Origin: Streptococcus lactarius
GTDB taxonomy: Bacteria > Bacillota > Bacilli > Lactobacillales > Streptococcaceae
DNA length: 29,963 nt
Assembly: GCF_016642265.1 (NCBI RefSeq)
Contig: NZ_MRXX01000006.1
Coordinates: 119,098-149,060 of the forward strand
Direction: 5' to 3'
A model generated the notes under the pieces. The model did not search any database and was not told the origin of the DNA. It saw only the letters and a program-made list of their open reading frames with translations. Positions 1 through 8,491 of the stretch are shown here, one piece after another (within the stretch, counting starts at the first letter, position 1; each line of letters opens with the position of its first letter). The translations under genes and the position numbers were made by a program.

Positions 1-20
1 GTCCCACTCTCTCTTTTTTA
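1..20 (-). repeat. Edge of a dispersed intergenic repeat (GTGGGAC type)
   Basis: The reverse complement of bases 1-20 reads T, six A, GAGAGAG, TGGGAC. The same string, with one GA unit fewer, starts at the ytxH stop codon at 29869-29886. The copy here points out of the window on the left, so only its first 20 bases are visible. From memory this is the beginning of an intergenic repeat that is common in oral streptococci; the match between the two window ends is seen directly. Confidence 0.6.
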
Positions 21-40
21 TACCCTATACAGGTAGAGAC

Positions 41-69
41 TTGCTGGGCACTCTTTATTTCGGTATAAT
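41..69 (+). promoter_or_regulatory. Promoter of the glycosyltransferase operon (leaderless)
   Basis: TTGCTG at 41-46, a 17-base spacer and a perfect TATAAT at 64-69. The expected transcription start is 6-8 bases downstream, at about 76-77, which is the A of the ATG at 77. The mRNA is therefore predicted to have no leader. A TTG start codon at 41 in the same frame is the -35 box and not a real start. Confidence 0.8.
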
Positions 70-76
70 AGAAGGT

Positions 77-1075
77 ATGAAAGTTTTACTGTATTTAGAA
101 GGAAAATCCGTACTACAAAAATCAGGAATTGGTCGAGCCTTGCAGCACCAAATGCATGCACTTGATTTGGCTGGAATTCCCTATACGACAGATATTTTGG
201 GAGATTATGATGTGGTGCATATCAATACCTATGGACCTCGGAGTTTTCTCTTGCTCCATGCAGCAAAACGTCGTGGAAAAAAAGTCATCATGCATGGCCA
301 TTCAACCCGTGAGGATTTTGAGAATTCCTTTATTGGATCTAACCTTTTTGCGCCCTTGTTTGGAAAGTATTTGGCTCATATGTACCAAAAGGCAGACTAT
401 GTCATCACGCCTTCTGAGTATTCCAAACACTTGATCCAGTCCTATGGAGTGACGACTCCGATCATTGCCGTCTCCAATGGGATTGATTTGGAAAAATACA
501 AGAAGGATCCGAAAAAAGAAGAAGTCTTTCGCAAGCATTTTAATATCCAAGAAGGCCAAAAAGTTGTTATCTGTGCAGGGCTTTATTTTAAACGTAAAGG
601 GATTGAAGATTTCGTAGAAGTAGCCCGTCGCATGCCGGATGTGCGCTTTATTTGGCTTGGTTCGATCAACAAATGGATCATTCCGCGTAAGATCCGCCGT
701 TTGGTGGAAAAGGATCATCCAAGTAATGTGGAATTCCCTGGCTATTTCAAGGGAGCGGTCTTCCAAGGGGCCATGACGGGTTCAGATGCTTTCTTCTTCC
801 CATCCTATGAGGAAACAGAAGGAATTGTTGTTTTAGAAGCCTTGGCTAGCCATCAGCATACAGTCTTGCGAGATATTCCCGTTTACAATGGCTGGATCGA
901 CGAGAGCTCATCTGAATTGTGCCACAATGTGGATGAGTTTGTGGATTCCTTGAACAAGGTCTTGAATGGACAAGTGGACAAGCGGGAGGCTGGCTATAAG
1001 GTTGCTGAAAGTCGTTCGATCGACTTAGTGGCCCATCAATTGGTCGAAGCCTATCAAACAGTGTTGGAGATGTAA
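77..1075 (+). CDS. cpoA: Glycolipid glycosyltransferase, CpoA-like (GT4 family)
   Basis: A 332-residue GT-B fold glycosyltransferase of family GT4. It resembles pneumococcal CpoA, which adds a galactose to glucosyl-diacylglycerol to make the bilayer-forming diglycosyl lipid; this assignment rests on remembered similarity, including the stretches HINTYGPRS and MHGHSTREDF. The C-terminal half carries the GT4 E-x7-E donor-site motif within EETEGIVVLEAL. No signal peptide or membrane helix is visible, so it should act at the inner face of the membrane. I chose ATG 77 because it gives the length expected for CpoA and because the in-frame TTG upstream lies in the -35 box. There is no usable Shine-Dalgarno (AGAAGG ends one base before ATG), which fits leaderless translation. 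One base separates it from the next glycosyltransferase. The exact sugar added is uncertain. Confidence 0.85.
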   Translation: MKVLLYLEGKSVLQKSGIGRALQHQMHALDLAGIPYTTDILGDYDVVHINTYGPRSFLLLHAAKRRGKKVIMHGHSTREDFENSFIGSNLFAPLFGKYLAHMYQKADYVITPSEYSKHLIQSYGVTTPIIAVSNGIDLEKYKKDPKKEEVFRKHFNIQEGQKVVICAGLYFKRKGIEDFVEVARRMPDVRFIWLGSINKWIIPRKIRRLVEKDHPSNVEFPGYFKGAVFQGAMTGSDAFFFPSYEETEGIVVLEALASHQHTVLRDIPVYNGWIDESSSELCHNVDEFVDSLNKVLNGQVDKREAGYKVAESRSIDLVAHQLVEAYQTVLEM

Positions 1076-1076
1076 G

Positions 1077-2399
1077 ATGCGTGTAGGGTTATTTACAGAT
1101 ACCTATTTCCCGCAAGTGTCGGGAGTGGCGACCAGTATTCGGACGCTCAAAACAGAATTAGAGAAATTGGGTCACACGGTCTTCATTTTTACAACGACCG
1201 ATAAAGATGTGAACCGCTATGAAGATTGGCAGATCATTCGGATTCCAAGTGTGCCTTTTTTCGCCTTTAAGGACCGCCGGGTTGCTTATCGTGGTTTTTC
1301 AAAGGCACTTGCCATTGCCAAGCAATACCAGTTGGATATTATCCATACCCAGACTGAGTTTTCACTAGGCCTTTTGGGAGTTTGGATTGGACGCGAGTTG
1401 CGGATTCCAGTCATTCATACCTACCATACCCAGTATGAGGACTATGTCCGCTATATTGCGAGAGGTATGGTCATTCGCCCAAGTATGGTCAAATACATTG
1501 TGAGAAGTTACATGAATGATCTGGACGGCGTCATCTGCCCAAGCGAGATCGTCTATGACCTGCTCCAAAAGTACAAGGTGAAGGCGGAAAAACGCATTAT
1601 TCCGACAGGGATTGATCTGGCTAAATTTGACCGACCAGAGATCACCCCGACTGAGACAGCGGCTCTTCGTGAAAAATATGAAGTCGCAGAAGATGAAACG
1701 CTTTTATTGAGCCTATCGCGGGTCTCTTATGAAAAAAATATTCAGGCTGTCATTGCGGCCCTTCCTGATGTCCTTCAGGTCAATTCGAAAGTTAAGTTGA
1801 TTGTTGCTGGGGATGGTCCTTATCTGGATGATTTGAAAAAGCAGGCCGCCAAGCTCGAAATTTCAGATGCGGTGATCTTTACGGGGATGATTCCGCCAAA
1901 TGAGACGGCTCTCTACTATAAGGCGGCGGACTTCTTTATTTCGGCATCTACTAGTGAGACCCAAGGCTTGACCTATTTGGAAAGTATCGCTAGTGGCACG
2001 CCTGTTATTGCCCATGGCAATCCTTATCTGGACCATGTGATAGACGATCCCATGTTTGGAAAACTTTTCTATGAAGAAAGTGATCTAGCAGCCGCTATTG
2101 TAGAAGCGATTGAAGCTAAATCTGCAATCGATGAGGCCAAATGGGCTGCAAAGATTGATGATATTTCCGCAGCGACCTTTGGTCGTCGGGTCTACGAATT
2201 TTACCTGGATAAAATCATTTCCAAAGATTTTACAAATGATATCACTCCAGAACAAAGTCGTATGAAACGGATGTCCAAGAAAATTGTTAAAATTCCAACC
2301 AAGGTCATTGCTCTTCCGGTCAATGGATCGGTGAAAATGATGAAGGCTTCGGTCAAACAAGTCAAGAAAATCCGTAAAATCACGCATTTCTTTGATTGA
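1077..2399 (+). CDS. Diacylglycerol glucosyltransferase (GT4 family)
   Basis: A 440-residue GT4 glycosyltransferase, similar to the pneumococcal enzyme encoded beside cpoA (Spr0982) and to group B streptococcal IagA-type enzymes, which put the first glucose on diacylglycerol. The N-terminus MRVGLFTDTYFPQVSGV is the typical start of this family, with the acceptor-side glycine loop, and the E-x7-E motif is in SETQGLTYLES. The last 47 residues (394-440) hold 14 Lys/Arg and one acidic residue, with interspersed hydrophobics, and look like a basic amphipathic tail for binding anionic membrane. It starts one base after the cpoA stop, with GGAGA at 1066-1070 inside the upstream gene, so the two are co-translated. 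Together they should make mono- and diglycosyl-diacylglycerol, the latter also an anchor for lipoteichoic acid. Substrate is inferred. Confidence 0.85.
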   Translation: MRVGLFTDTYFPQVSGVATSIRTLKTELEKLGHTVFIFTTTDKDVNRYEDWQIIRIPSVPFFAFKDRRVAYRGFSKALAIAKQYQLDIIHTQTEFSLGLLGVWIGRELRIPVIHTYHTQYEDYVRYIARGMVIRPSMVKYIVRSYMNDLDGVICPSEIVYDLLQKYKVKAEKRIIPTGIDLAKFDRPEITPTETAALREKYEVAEDETLLLSLSRVSYEKNIQAVIAALPDVLQVNSKVKLIVAGDGPYLDDLKKQAAKLEISDAVIFTGMIPPNETALYYKAADFFISASTSETQGLTYLESIASGTPVIAHGNPYLDHVIDDPMFGKLFYEESDLAAAIVEAIEAKSAIDEAKWAAKIDDISAATFGRRVYEFYLDKIISKDFTNDITPEQSRMKRMSKKIVKIPTKVIALPVNGSVKMMKASVKQVKKIRKITHFFD

Positions 2400-2414
2400 A
2401 AATAAAACTTTTTC

Positions 2415-2442
2415 TTGCAAAATTTTTCAATCGTGCTATAAT
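2415..2442 (+). promoter_or_regulatory. thrS promoter
   Basis: TTGCAA at 2415-2420, a 16-base spacer, and TATAAT at 2437-2442 preceded by TGC, giving an extended -10. Transcription should begin near 2449, just upstream of the T-box leader. Confidence 0.8.
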
Positions 2443-2448
2443 AACTGT

Positions 2449-2656
2449 CAGAGACATATCAAATCTAGGAAATCTAATAGAGAGCGCGTGAAGCTGGAAA
2501 TCGCGTAGAGGATAGGTTTGGGACTACTCGTATTCCTTTTATGCAAACATAAAACGGTGGCCACGTTAGAGCCAATCAGAGGTGTCCCTCTTTTTTGAGG
2601 AACATAAATGAAGGTGGAACCACGTTGCGACGTCCTTTTGAGGATGTCGCTTTTTT
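2449..2656 (+). promoter_or_regulatory. T-box riboswitch (tRNA-Thr sensing)
   Basis: This is a T-box leader controlling thrS. The conserved T-box AAGGTGGAACCACG lies at 2611-2624 and its bulge UGGA (2615-2618) is complementary to a UCCA tRNA end, as expected for tRNA-Thr with discriminator U. It is followed by the terminator GCGACGTCC/GGATGTCGC (2627-2635 and 2642-2650) and six T. Stem I closes with GGAAAT near 2469 against ATTCC near 2532. The specifier region contains two consecutive ACT threonine codons (2523-2525 and 2526-2528); the first is followed by A and is my preferred specifier. Uncharged tRNA-Thr would stabilise the antiterminator and turn thrS on. Confidence 0.93.
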
Positions 2657-2725
2657 CTATTCATCCTCTGCTTGCAGGCACCTCTTTCCTAACATTACTT
2701 ACGAAATTAATTTAAGGAGAAAACC

Positions 2726-4669
2726 ATGATTCAAATTACTTTCCCAGATGGCGCTGTTCGTGAATTCGAATCTGGCGTTACAACTTTTGACATTGCTCAA
2801 TCCATCAGCAATTCCCTAGCTAAAAAAGCTCTTGCTGGTAAGTTCAACGGCAAATTGATTGACACAACTCGTGCCATCACTGAAGACGGAAGCATTGAAA
2901 TCGTGACACCTGATCACGAAGATGCTCTTCCAATCTTGCGTCACTCAGCGGCTCACTTGTTTGCTCAAGCGGCTCGTCGCCTCTTCCCAGATATCCACTT
3001 GGGTGTTGGCCCAGCTATTGAAGATGGCTTCTACTACGATACAGACAACCAAGCTGGTCAAATCTCAAACGAAGACCTTCCTCGTATCGAAGAAGAAATG
3101 AAGAAAATCGTGAAAGAAAACTTCCCATCTATCCGTGAGGAAGTGACTAAGGATGAAGCGCGTGAAATCTTCAAAAATGATCCTTACAAATTAGAATTGA
3201 TTGAAGAACACTCTGAAGACGCTGGTGGCTTGACCATCTACCGTCAAGGTGAATACGTAGACCTCTGCCGTGGTCCACACGTCCCATCGACAGGTCGTAT
3301 CCAAATCTTCCATCTTCTTAACGTTGCTGGTGCTTACTGGCGTGGTAATAGCGACAATGCTATGATGCAACGGATCTACGGTACAGCTTGGTTTGACAAG
3401 AAAGATTTGAAGGACTATCTTCAAATGCGTGAAGAAGCCAAAGAACGTGACCACCGTAAACTTGGGAAAGAACTTGATTTGTTCATGATCTCTCAAGAAG
3501 TTGGTCAAGGTCTTCCATTCTGGTTGCCAAACGGTGCAACGATTCGTCGGATCCTCGAACGCTATATCGTGGACAAGGAAGTGGCTGCGGGCTACCAACA
3601 CGTTTACACACCACCAATTGCTTCTGTTGAACTGTATAAGACTTCAGGTCACTGGGACCACTACCGTGAAGATATGTTCCCTCCAATGGATATGGGGGAT
3701 GGGGAAGAATTTGTCCTTCGTCCAATGAACTGTCCACACCACATCGAAGTCTACAAACACCATGTGCATTCTTACCGTGAATTGCCAATCCGTATCGCTG
3801 AAATCGGTATGATGCACCGTTATGAAAAATCAGGTGCCCTTACAGGTCTTCAACGCGTGCGTGAAATGTCTCTTAATGATGGACATACCTTCGTTGCTCC
3901 AGAACAAATTGAAGATGAATTCAAGAAAATCCTTCAATTGATCATTGATGTTTATGAAGATTTCAACTTGACGGATTACCGCTTCCGTCTATCTTATCGT
4001 GATCCTGCAGATAAGCACAAATACTTTGACAACGATGAAATGTGGGAAAATGCTCAACGCATGTTGAAAGCAGCCGTTGACGACATGGGTGTTGAATACT
4101 ACGAAGCCGAAGGGGAAGCCGCATTCTACGGACCAAAATTAGATATCCAAATGAAGACAGCTCTTGGAAAAGAAGAAACCCTTTCTACCATCCAGCTTGA
4201 CTTCTTGTTGCCAGAACGCTTTGATCTCCACTATATCGGAGCTGATGGCGAAGAACACCGTCCAGTTATGATTCACCGTGGAGTTATCTCAACTATGGAA
4301 CGCTTCACAGCTATCCTCATTGAAAACTACAAGGGAGCCTTCCCTACATGGCTTGCTCCTCACCAAGTCACTGTGATTCCTGTTTCAAACGAAAAACATG
4401 TGGACTACGCTTGGGAAGTAGCGAAGAAACTTCGTGACCGTGGTGTCCGTGTCGATGTCGATGAACGCAATGAAAAAATGCAGTTCAAGATTCGTGCTTC
4501 TCAAACTCAGAAGATTCCTTACCAATTGATCGTTGGGGACAAGGAAATGGACGAGAATGCTGTAAACGTTCGTCGTTATGGTCAAAAAGAAACAGAAACC
4601 ATGCCAGTAGATGCATTTGTAGAATTGATTCTTGCAGATATTGCAAACAAATCTCGTGTTGAAAAATAA
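2726..4669 (+). CDS. thrS: Threonyl-tRNA synthetase
   Basis: A full-length 647-residue class II synthetase that charges tRNA-Thr. In order: TGS domain (about 1-63), editing domain with HSAAH (H73, H77) and CRGPH (C181, H185), catalytic core (about 245-540) with zinc ligands C336 (in MNCPHH), H387 and H517, and a C-terminal anticodon-binding domain. No key residue is missing. AAGGAGA at 2714-2720 lies five bases before ATG. It is a single-gene unit between the T-box leader and a terminator. Codon choice is strongly biased (GAA, GGT, CGT, CTT), as in highly expressed genes. Its last 13 codons recur in diverged form at 6235-6276 upstream of vicR. Confidence 0.98.
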   Translation: MIQITFPDGAVREFESGVTTFDIAQSISNSLAKKALAGKFNGKLIDTTRAITEDGSIEIVTPDHEDALPILRHSAAHLFAQAARRLFPDIHLGVGPAIEDGFYYDTDNQAGQISNEDLPRIEEEMKKIVKENFPSIREEVTKDEAREIFKNDPYKLELIEEHSEDAGGLTIYRQGEYVDLCRGPHVPSTGRIQIFHLLNVAGAYWRGNSDNAMMQRIYGTAWFDKKDLKDYLQMREEAKERDHRKLGKELDLFMISQEVGQGLPFWLPNGATIRRILERYIVDKEVAAGYQHVYTPPIASVELYKTSGHWDHYREDMFPPMDMGDGEEFVLRPMNCPHHIEVYKHHVHSYRELPIRIAEIGMMHRYEKSGALTGLQRVREMSLNDGHTFVAPEQIEDEFKKILQLIIDVYEDFNLTDYRFRLSYRDPADKHKYFDNDEMWENAQRMLKAAVDDMGVEYYEAEGEAAFYGPKLDIQMKTALGKEETLSTIQLDFLLPERFDLHYIGADGEEHRPVMIHRGVISTMERFTAILIENYKGAFPTWLAPHQVTVIPVSNEKHVDYAWEVAKKLRDRGVRVDVDERNEKMQFKIRASQTQKIPYQLIVGDKEMDENAVNVRRYGQKETETMPVDAFVELILADIANKSRVEK

Positions 4670-4703
4670 GAAATAAAAGCTGGGTTAAGATTTCCAGCCA
4701 CCT

Positions 4704-4737
4704 AAAAAGCAACAACTGAAATAGTTGTTGCTTTTTT
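4704..4737 (+). terminator. thrS terminator, bidirectional
   Basis: A 14-bp stem AAAAAGCAACAACT/AGTTGTTGCTTTTT with loop GAAAT, followed by a T run. The A-rich left arm gives five T on the other strand, so it can also end the convergent DUF389 transcript that stops at 4881. Confidence 0.9.
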
Positions 4738-4880
4738 ACATTTTGATTAAGTTGAGCTAGTAGTGTTTGGTCAAACCACCACAAAGGTATCCTCATTAAC
4801 AATCTTTTCTATCCACTAACTTTTGGTTATAAGATATCCTCCCAAGATTTGCTTCCATGAGTTAGATAAATTGACTATCC

Positions 4881-5930
4881 TCAGTCCTTGTCTGCCTCAT
4901 TTTCTTTTACGAGATCGTTTTGTGAATCTTTTTCAGAGAGTTTTTGATCGATATACTTGTCAATGTTTTCGTAAAATTCCTTGGCCGTCTCACTATCTAA
5001 TTTTGTCGAATTATGGACTTGATTGACTTTCAATTGAACAGATTGAATACCGTAAGAGGCTTGTTTTTGGCGAATGGTTTCTAATTCTTCTTCTGAAATC
5101 GGATCTCCAACAACTGTCAAGACCAATTCATTATCCCTAGACTTGTAGACTTGATTAATGACCGTATGATTGGCGAACTCTTTTCCTACAAACTGTTTGA
5201 TCCCTTCTTTTCGTGCTTGATACATCGTCAGAGTGACTGCTGAATAGCTGGCTGGAAGAACCAATAATACAATTAAGAATATCAACCCAATTCTCATTTT
5301 AATGTTTAGCTCTTTAAATGAACTTAAGGGAGATTTTCTCATCAAAATTCTTGTTCCAACAATGTTGGCTAGCATGATAAAGACACAGTTAATCAAGAAA
5401 AGATAGAGAGCCCCAAATAAAAATCGCACATTTCCATTAGCTAAACCATAGCCTGCAGTACAGATAGGTGGCATCAGAGCTGTTGCAATGGCTACTCCAG
5501 GCACGATATTGTTTGCTTCTTTTTTCCTTGAACCAATGACACCTGCTATACCACCAGCAATAGCAATGAGAACATCCCAAATGGTTGGAGAGGTTCGTGC
5601 AATCAACTCGCTACTTGCATAAGATAAGGGAGAAATCCAGAAATACAGAGTCGAGACAAGCAAACTGACCAATACTTGAGTAAATAAAACCTCTAGAGAT
5701 TGCTTGATTAAACGCGTATCAAAAATAGCTAAACCAAACCCCAGTCCAACAATCGGTGTCATAAGAGGGGAAATCAGCATGGCTCCAATAATGACAGCTG
5801 TTGAATTCATATTTAGACCTATAGAGGCAATAAAAATCGCACACATTAAAATTACTGTATCTCTTAATCGAACATGAAGGTCATCATATAGTTTCTCTCG
5901 GAATTCACGTGTTGAATAGTTTCCGGTCAT
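4881..5930 (-). CDS. DUF389 family membrane protein
   Basis: A 349-residue polytopic membrane protein. Its first half has the DUF389 hallmark ASIGLNMNSTAVIIGAMLIS (about 35-54) followed by PLMTPIVG. I see about seven hydrophobic segments (near 26-40, 44-70, 82-100, 117-133, 143-163, 168-192, 213-232), then a soluble, charged C-terminal domain (233-349). The function of the family is not known; it is often annotated as a hydrophobic-domain protein of the TIGR00271/TIGR00341 type. ATG at 5928-5930 has AAGGAA six bases upstream on its strand. It stands alone, convergent to thrS and divergent from vicR. The diverged thrS tail beyond its 5' side suggests it was brought in by recombination. Confidence 0.85.
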   Translation of the reverse strand: MTGNYSTREFREKLYDDLHVRLRDTVILMCAIFIASIGLNMNSTAVIIGAMLISPLMTPIVGLGFGLAIFDTRLIKQSLEVLFTQVLVSLLVSTLYFWISPLSYASSELIARTSPTIWDVLIAIAGGIAGVIGSRKKEANNIVPGVAIATALMPPICTAGYGLANGNVRFLFGALYLFLINCVFIMLANIVGTRILMRKSPLSSFKELNIKMRIGLIFLIVLLVLPASYSAVTLTMYQARKEGIKQFVGKEFANHTVINQVYKSRDNELVLTVVGDPISEEELETIRQKQASYGIQSVQLKVNQVHNSTKLDSETAKEFYENIDKYIDQKLSEKDSQNDLVKENEADKD

Positions 5931-6072
5931 TGGTTATTCCTTTTATTTCATATAATCTTATTTCTACATGGATGATGGTAGAGAGACTTCTGCCCAAACT
6001 GACATATTTTTAATTCTCACTTATAATTTTTTTGAACATTATCTTTTAAATATCCATCAGTCCATCCTACAT

Positions 6073-6081
6073 ATTATATCA
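6073..6081 (-). promoter_or_regulatory. Candidate DUF389 promoter
   Basis: On the minus strand the sequence reads TGATATAAT, an extended -10. No good -35 box is visible. The resulting leader would be about 135 bases long. Confidence 0.5.
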
Positions 6082-6225
6082 AAAATTTTACAGTCTTTCT
6101 CTGAAGAAATCTATTAATTGAACAGATAGAGAAAGCCAGAAATTTTAGATTCCTTATTCAAAGAAGGAAGAACGGTATCTCCTCTGAAAGAAGAGACCGT
6201 TTTAATGTTTAAACATGATGAGTGT

Positions 6226-6276
6226 GTAGCAGCAATCCTAGCTGATATCGTCAACAAATCACGTGTTGAGAAATAA
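6226..6276 (+). pseudogene. Relic of a thrS 3' end
   Basis: Read in frame, this segment encodes VAAILADIVNKSRVEK and stop, whereas intact ThrS ends [16 protein letters not shown] and stop. Over the last 14 codons (6235-6276) 34 of 42 bases match 4628-4669 and six of the seven changed codons are synonymous, so the copy was under protein-level selection while it diverged. Weaker similarity may continue upstream to about 6190. It has no start and no other part of thrS. A terminator follows 13 bases later, as after a real gene. It is best read as the leftover end of a second or earlier thrS allele. Confidence 0.85.
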
Positions 6277-6289
6277 TGAACAAAGAAAA

Positions 6290-6320
6290 GATTGAGATGT
6301 AACGATCTCAGTCTTTTTTT
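6290..6320 (+). terminator. Terminator after the thrS relic
   Basis: GATTGAGAT/ATCTCAGTC stem of 9 bp with one G-T pair and loop GTAACG, followed by seven T. It isolates vicR from upstream transcription and was probably the ancestral thrS terminator. Confidence 0.85.
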
Positions 6321-6373
6321 CATGCTTTTATTTGAAAGTCTAGCCATTGAGGCTCCACATTTCTGCATAAGTT

Positions 6374-6382
6374 TGATATAAT
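6374..6382 (+). promoter_or_regulatory. vicRKX promoter
   Basis: TGATATAAT, an extended -10 with no convincing -35 at 17 bases. Transcription should start near 6389, about 46 bases before the vicR ATG. Confidence 0.6.
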
Positions 6383-6434
6383 AAGAAGATAGAGATTTGA
6401 TTAGGAAAAGAAGCATTAGAAACAGGTATGTAAG

Positions 6435-7136
6435 ATGAAAAAAATATTAGTAGTTGATGATGAAAAACCGATTTCAGATATTATTAAATTCAACATGGCG
6501 AAAGAAGGCTATGAAGTCTTGACGGCTTTTGATGGTCGGGAAGCCTTGGAAGTTTTTGCGGCTGAAAATCCAGATATTATTATTTTGGACTTGATGTTGC
6601 CAGAGATTGATGGTTTGGAAGTGGCGCGTACGATTCGCAAGACCAGCAATGTGCCGATTATTGTCCTTTCTGCCAAGGATACGGAGTTTGATAAGGTCAT
6701 CGGTCTTGAGATTGGGGCAGATGACTACGTGACTAAGCCGTTCTCAAATCGTGAATTGCAGGCGCGTGTGAAGGCCTTGTTGCGCCGTTCTGAATTTGCT
6801 GCGGATTCTCAGCTTGAAAATGATGCCGACACTGAGATTGTCATTGGAGATCTTCACATTCTTCCAGATGCTTTCTTGGTTCAAAAAGGCAATAAAGAAT
6901 TGGATCTAACCCATCGGGAGTTTGAATTGCTCTATCACTTGTCGACCCATGTTGGACAAGTGATGACACGGGAGCATCTTCTTGAAACCGTTTGGGGCTA
7001 TGATTACTTTGGAGATGTTCGGACAGTGGACGTGACGGTTCGTCGCTTGCGTGAAAAAATCGAAGACACACCAGGACGTCCTGAGTATATCTTGACCCGC
7101 CGTGGTGTCGGGTATTACATGAGAAACAATGATTGA
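6435..7136 (+). CDS. vicR: Response regulator VicR (WalR/YycF)
   Basis: A 233-residue OmpR-family response regulator of the cell-wall stress and homeostasis system, usually essential in streptococci. The receiver domain (1-120) has the acidic pair D8-D9, the phosphorylation site D52 in ILDLMLPE, and the lysine in TKPF. The winged-helix DNA-binding domain (about 135-230) carries VRRLREKIE and TRRGVGYYM. The Shine-Dalgarno is weak (AGG, eight bases before ATG). It overlaps vicK by eight bases, so the pair is translationally coupled. Confidence 0.97.
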   Translation: MKKILVVDDEKPISDIIKFNMAKEGYEVLTAFDGREALEVFAAENPDIIILDLMLPEIDGLEVARTIRKTSNVPIIVLSAKDTEFDKVIGLEIGADDYVTKPFSNRELQARVKALLRRSEFAADSQLENDADTEIVIGDLHILPDAFLVQKGNKELDLTHREFELLYHLSTHVGQVMTREHLLETVWGYDYFGDVRTVDVTVRRLREKIEDTPGRPEYILTRRGVGYYMRNND

Positions 7137-8484
7137 TCAATTAAAACAATTTGTTATGTCGTCAAACTTTGTGTTTGTCCTGATTACGATTGGTTTTATG
7201 ATCGTCGTAGCCTTGTTCTTACTGGAGAACCGCAAGGACAATGTAAAGTTGAGGCAACTAAATGCCAAAATTAAGGATTTGATCGCAGGGGACTATTCCG
7301 AAGTTGTTGACATGCAAGGAAGCCCAGAATTGACCGATATGACTAATAGTATCAATGATTTGTCAGAGGTGATTCGGCTCACGCATGAAAACTTGGAGCA
7401 GGAAACCAAGCGCTTGACCAGTATCCTTTCTTATATGACAGATGGGGTGCTTGCGACCAATCGTCGTGGGCAGATCATTATGGTCAATGAAATGGCTGCC
7501 AAGCAATTAAATATTCATCCAGAAGAAGTCTTGAATACGAGTATTTTGGATTTGCTCTCGATTGGGCAGGACTATGATCTGCGAACCTTGATTACCGAAG
7601 TGCCTGAGTTGACCATCGATTCTCAGGATGAAAATGGGGAATATTTGAGCTTGCGTGTACGGTTTGCTTTGATTCGTCGGGAATCAGGATTTATCTCTGG
7701 TCTAGTAGCGGTCTTGCATGACACGACAGAGCAGGACAAGGAAGAACGTGAACGGCGTCTCTTTGTCTCCAATGTCAGCCATGAATTGCGGACCCCATTG
7801 ACCAGTGTCAAATCATACTTGGAAGCCTTGGACGATGGAGCTATATTTGAGCCCGTTGCACCGGACTTTGTCAAGGTTTCGCTCAATGAAACAAACCGGA
7901 TGATGCGGATGGTGACAGACCTTTTGAGTCTGTCTCGCATTGACAACGAAACCAGTCAATTGGAGATTGAGTTAACTAACTTTACAGCCTTTATCACCTT
8001 TATTTTGAACCGATTTGACAAGATCAAGAGTCAATCGCAAGAGGATACCAAAAAGTATGAACTCATTCGAGAGTATCCAATTACACCGATCTGGGTCGAA
8101 ATTGATACTGACAAAATGACGCAGGTGATCGACAATCTCTTGAATAATGCGATCAAGTATTCACCGGATGGTGGGACGATTAGAGTCGGGATGAAAACGA
8201 CAGATGCTCAGTTGATTATTTCCATCTCTGATGAGGGATTGGGAATTCCAAAGAAAGATTTGCCTCGTATTTTTGACCGCTTTTATCGAGTGGATAAGGC
8301 GCGCAGCCGGGCTCAAGGTGGAACTGGTCTAGGCCTAGCCATTGCGAAAGAAATCATCAAGCAGCACAAGGGCTTTATTTGGGCCAAGAGTGAGTATGGC
8401 AAGGGCTCGACCTTTACCATTGTCTTGCCATATGACAAGGATGCGATCAAAGACGATGACTGGGATTCAGAAGAGGAAGAGTAA
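7129..8484 (+). CDS. vicK: Sensor histidine kinase VicK (WalK/YycG)
   Basis: A 451-residue sensor kinase that phosphorylates VicR. As in other streptococci it has only one membrane helix (about 14-32), with almost no extracellular part, unlike the two-helix WalK of Bacillus. Next come a HAMP-like linker (about 33-85), a PAS domain (about 95-200) and the kinase core with phospho-acceptor H218 in [18 protein letters not shown]. The ATP-binding domain has the N box ([11 protein letters not shown]), DEGLGIP, and [13 protein letters not shown]. The C-terminus is acidic. It starts inside the end of vicR and is followed after seven bases by vicX. Confidence 0.97.
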   Translation: MIDQLKQFVMSSNFVFVLITIGFMIVVALFLLENRKDNVKLRQLNAKIKDLIAGDYSEVVDMQGSPELTDMTNSINDLSEVIRLTHENLEQETKRLTSILSYMTDGVLATNRRGQIIMVNEMAAKQLNIHPEEVLNTSILDLLSIGQDYDLRTLITEVPELTIDSQDENGEYLSLRVRFALIRRESGFISGLVAVLHDTTEQDKEERERRLFVSNVSHELRTPLTSVKSYLEALDDGAIFEPVAPDFVKVSLNETNRMMRMVTDLLSLSRIDNETSQLEIELTNFTAFITFILNRFDKIKSQSQEDTKKYELIREYPITPIWVEIDTDKMTQVIDNLLNNAIKYSPDGGTIRVGMKTTDAQLIISISDEGLGIPKKDLPRIFDRFYRVDKARSRAQGGTGLGLAIAKEIIKQHKGFIWAKSEYGKGSTFTIVLPYDKDAIKDDDWDSEEEE

Positions 8485-8491
8485 GGAGTCA

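Larger units (their letters stand above)
5931..6434. other. Intergenic region between DUF389 gene and vicR
   Basis: This 504-base gap holds no complete gene. From left to right: the DUF389 5' region with a long leader, the DUF389 promoter near 6073, an imperfect hairpin at 6171-6201 (AACGGT/ACCGTT ends), a relic of a thrS 3' end finishing at 6276, a strong terminator at 6290-6320, and the vicR promoter at 6374-6382. A minus-strand open frame crosses it but shows no recognisable protein. Confidence 0.8.

Noticed and set aside
41..76. TTG-initiated N-terminal extension of the cpoA-like protein
   Set aside because: The TTG is the -35 box and the added residues overlap the -10; the ATG at 77 gives the expected length.
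4679..4698. GCTGG/CCAGC hairpin after thrS as a terminator
   Set aside because: Short stem, 10-base loop and no T run; the true terminator is at 4704-4737.
4823..5026. Plus-strand frame in and before the DUF389 3' end
   Set aside because: No ribosome site or promoter, and it is antisense to the DUF389 gene.
6114..6416. 100-residue minus-strand open frame upstream of vicR
   Set aside because: It crosses the thrS relic, a terminator and the vicR promoter, and resembles no protein.
8342..8491. Upstream extension of the vicX frame
   Set aside because: It lies within vicK in another frame and has no ribosome site; ATG 8492 follows AAGGAG.
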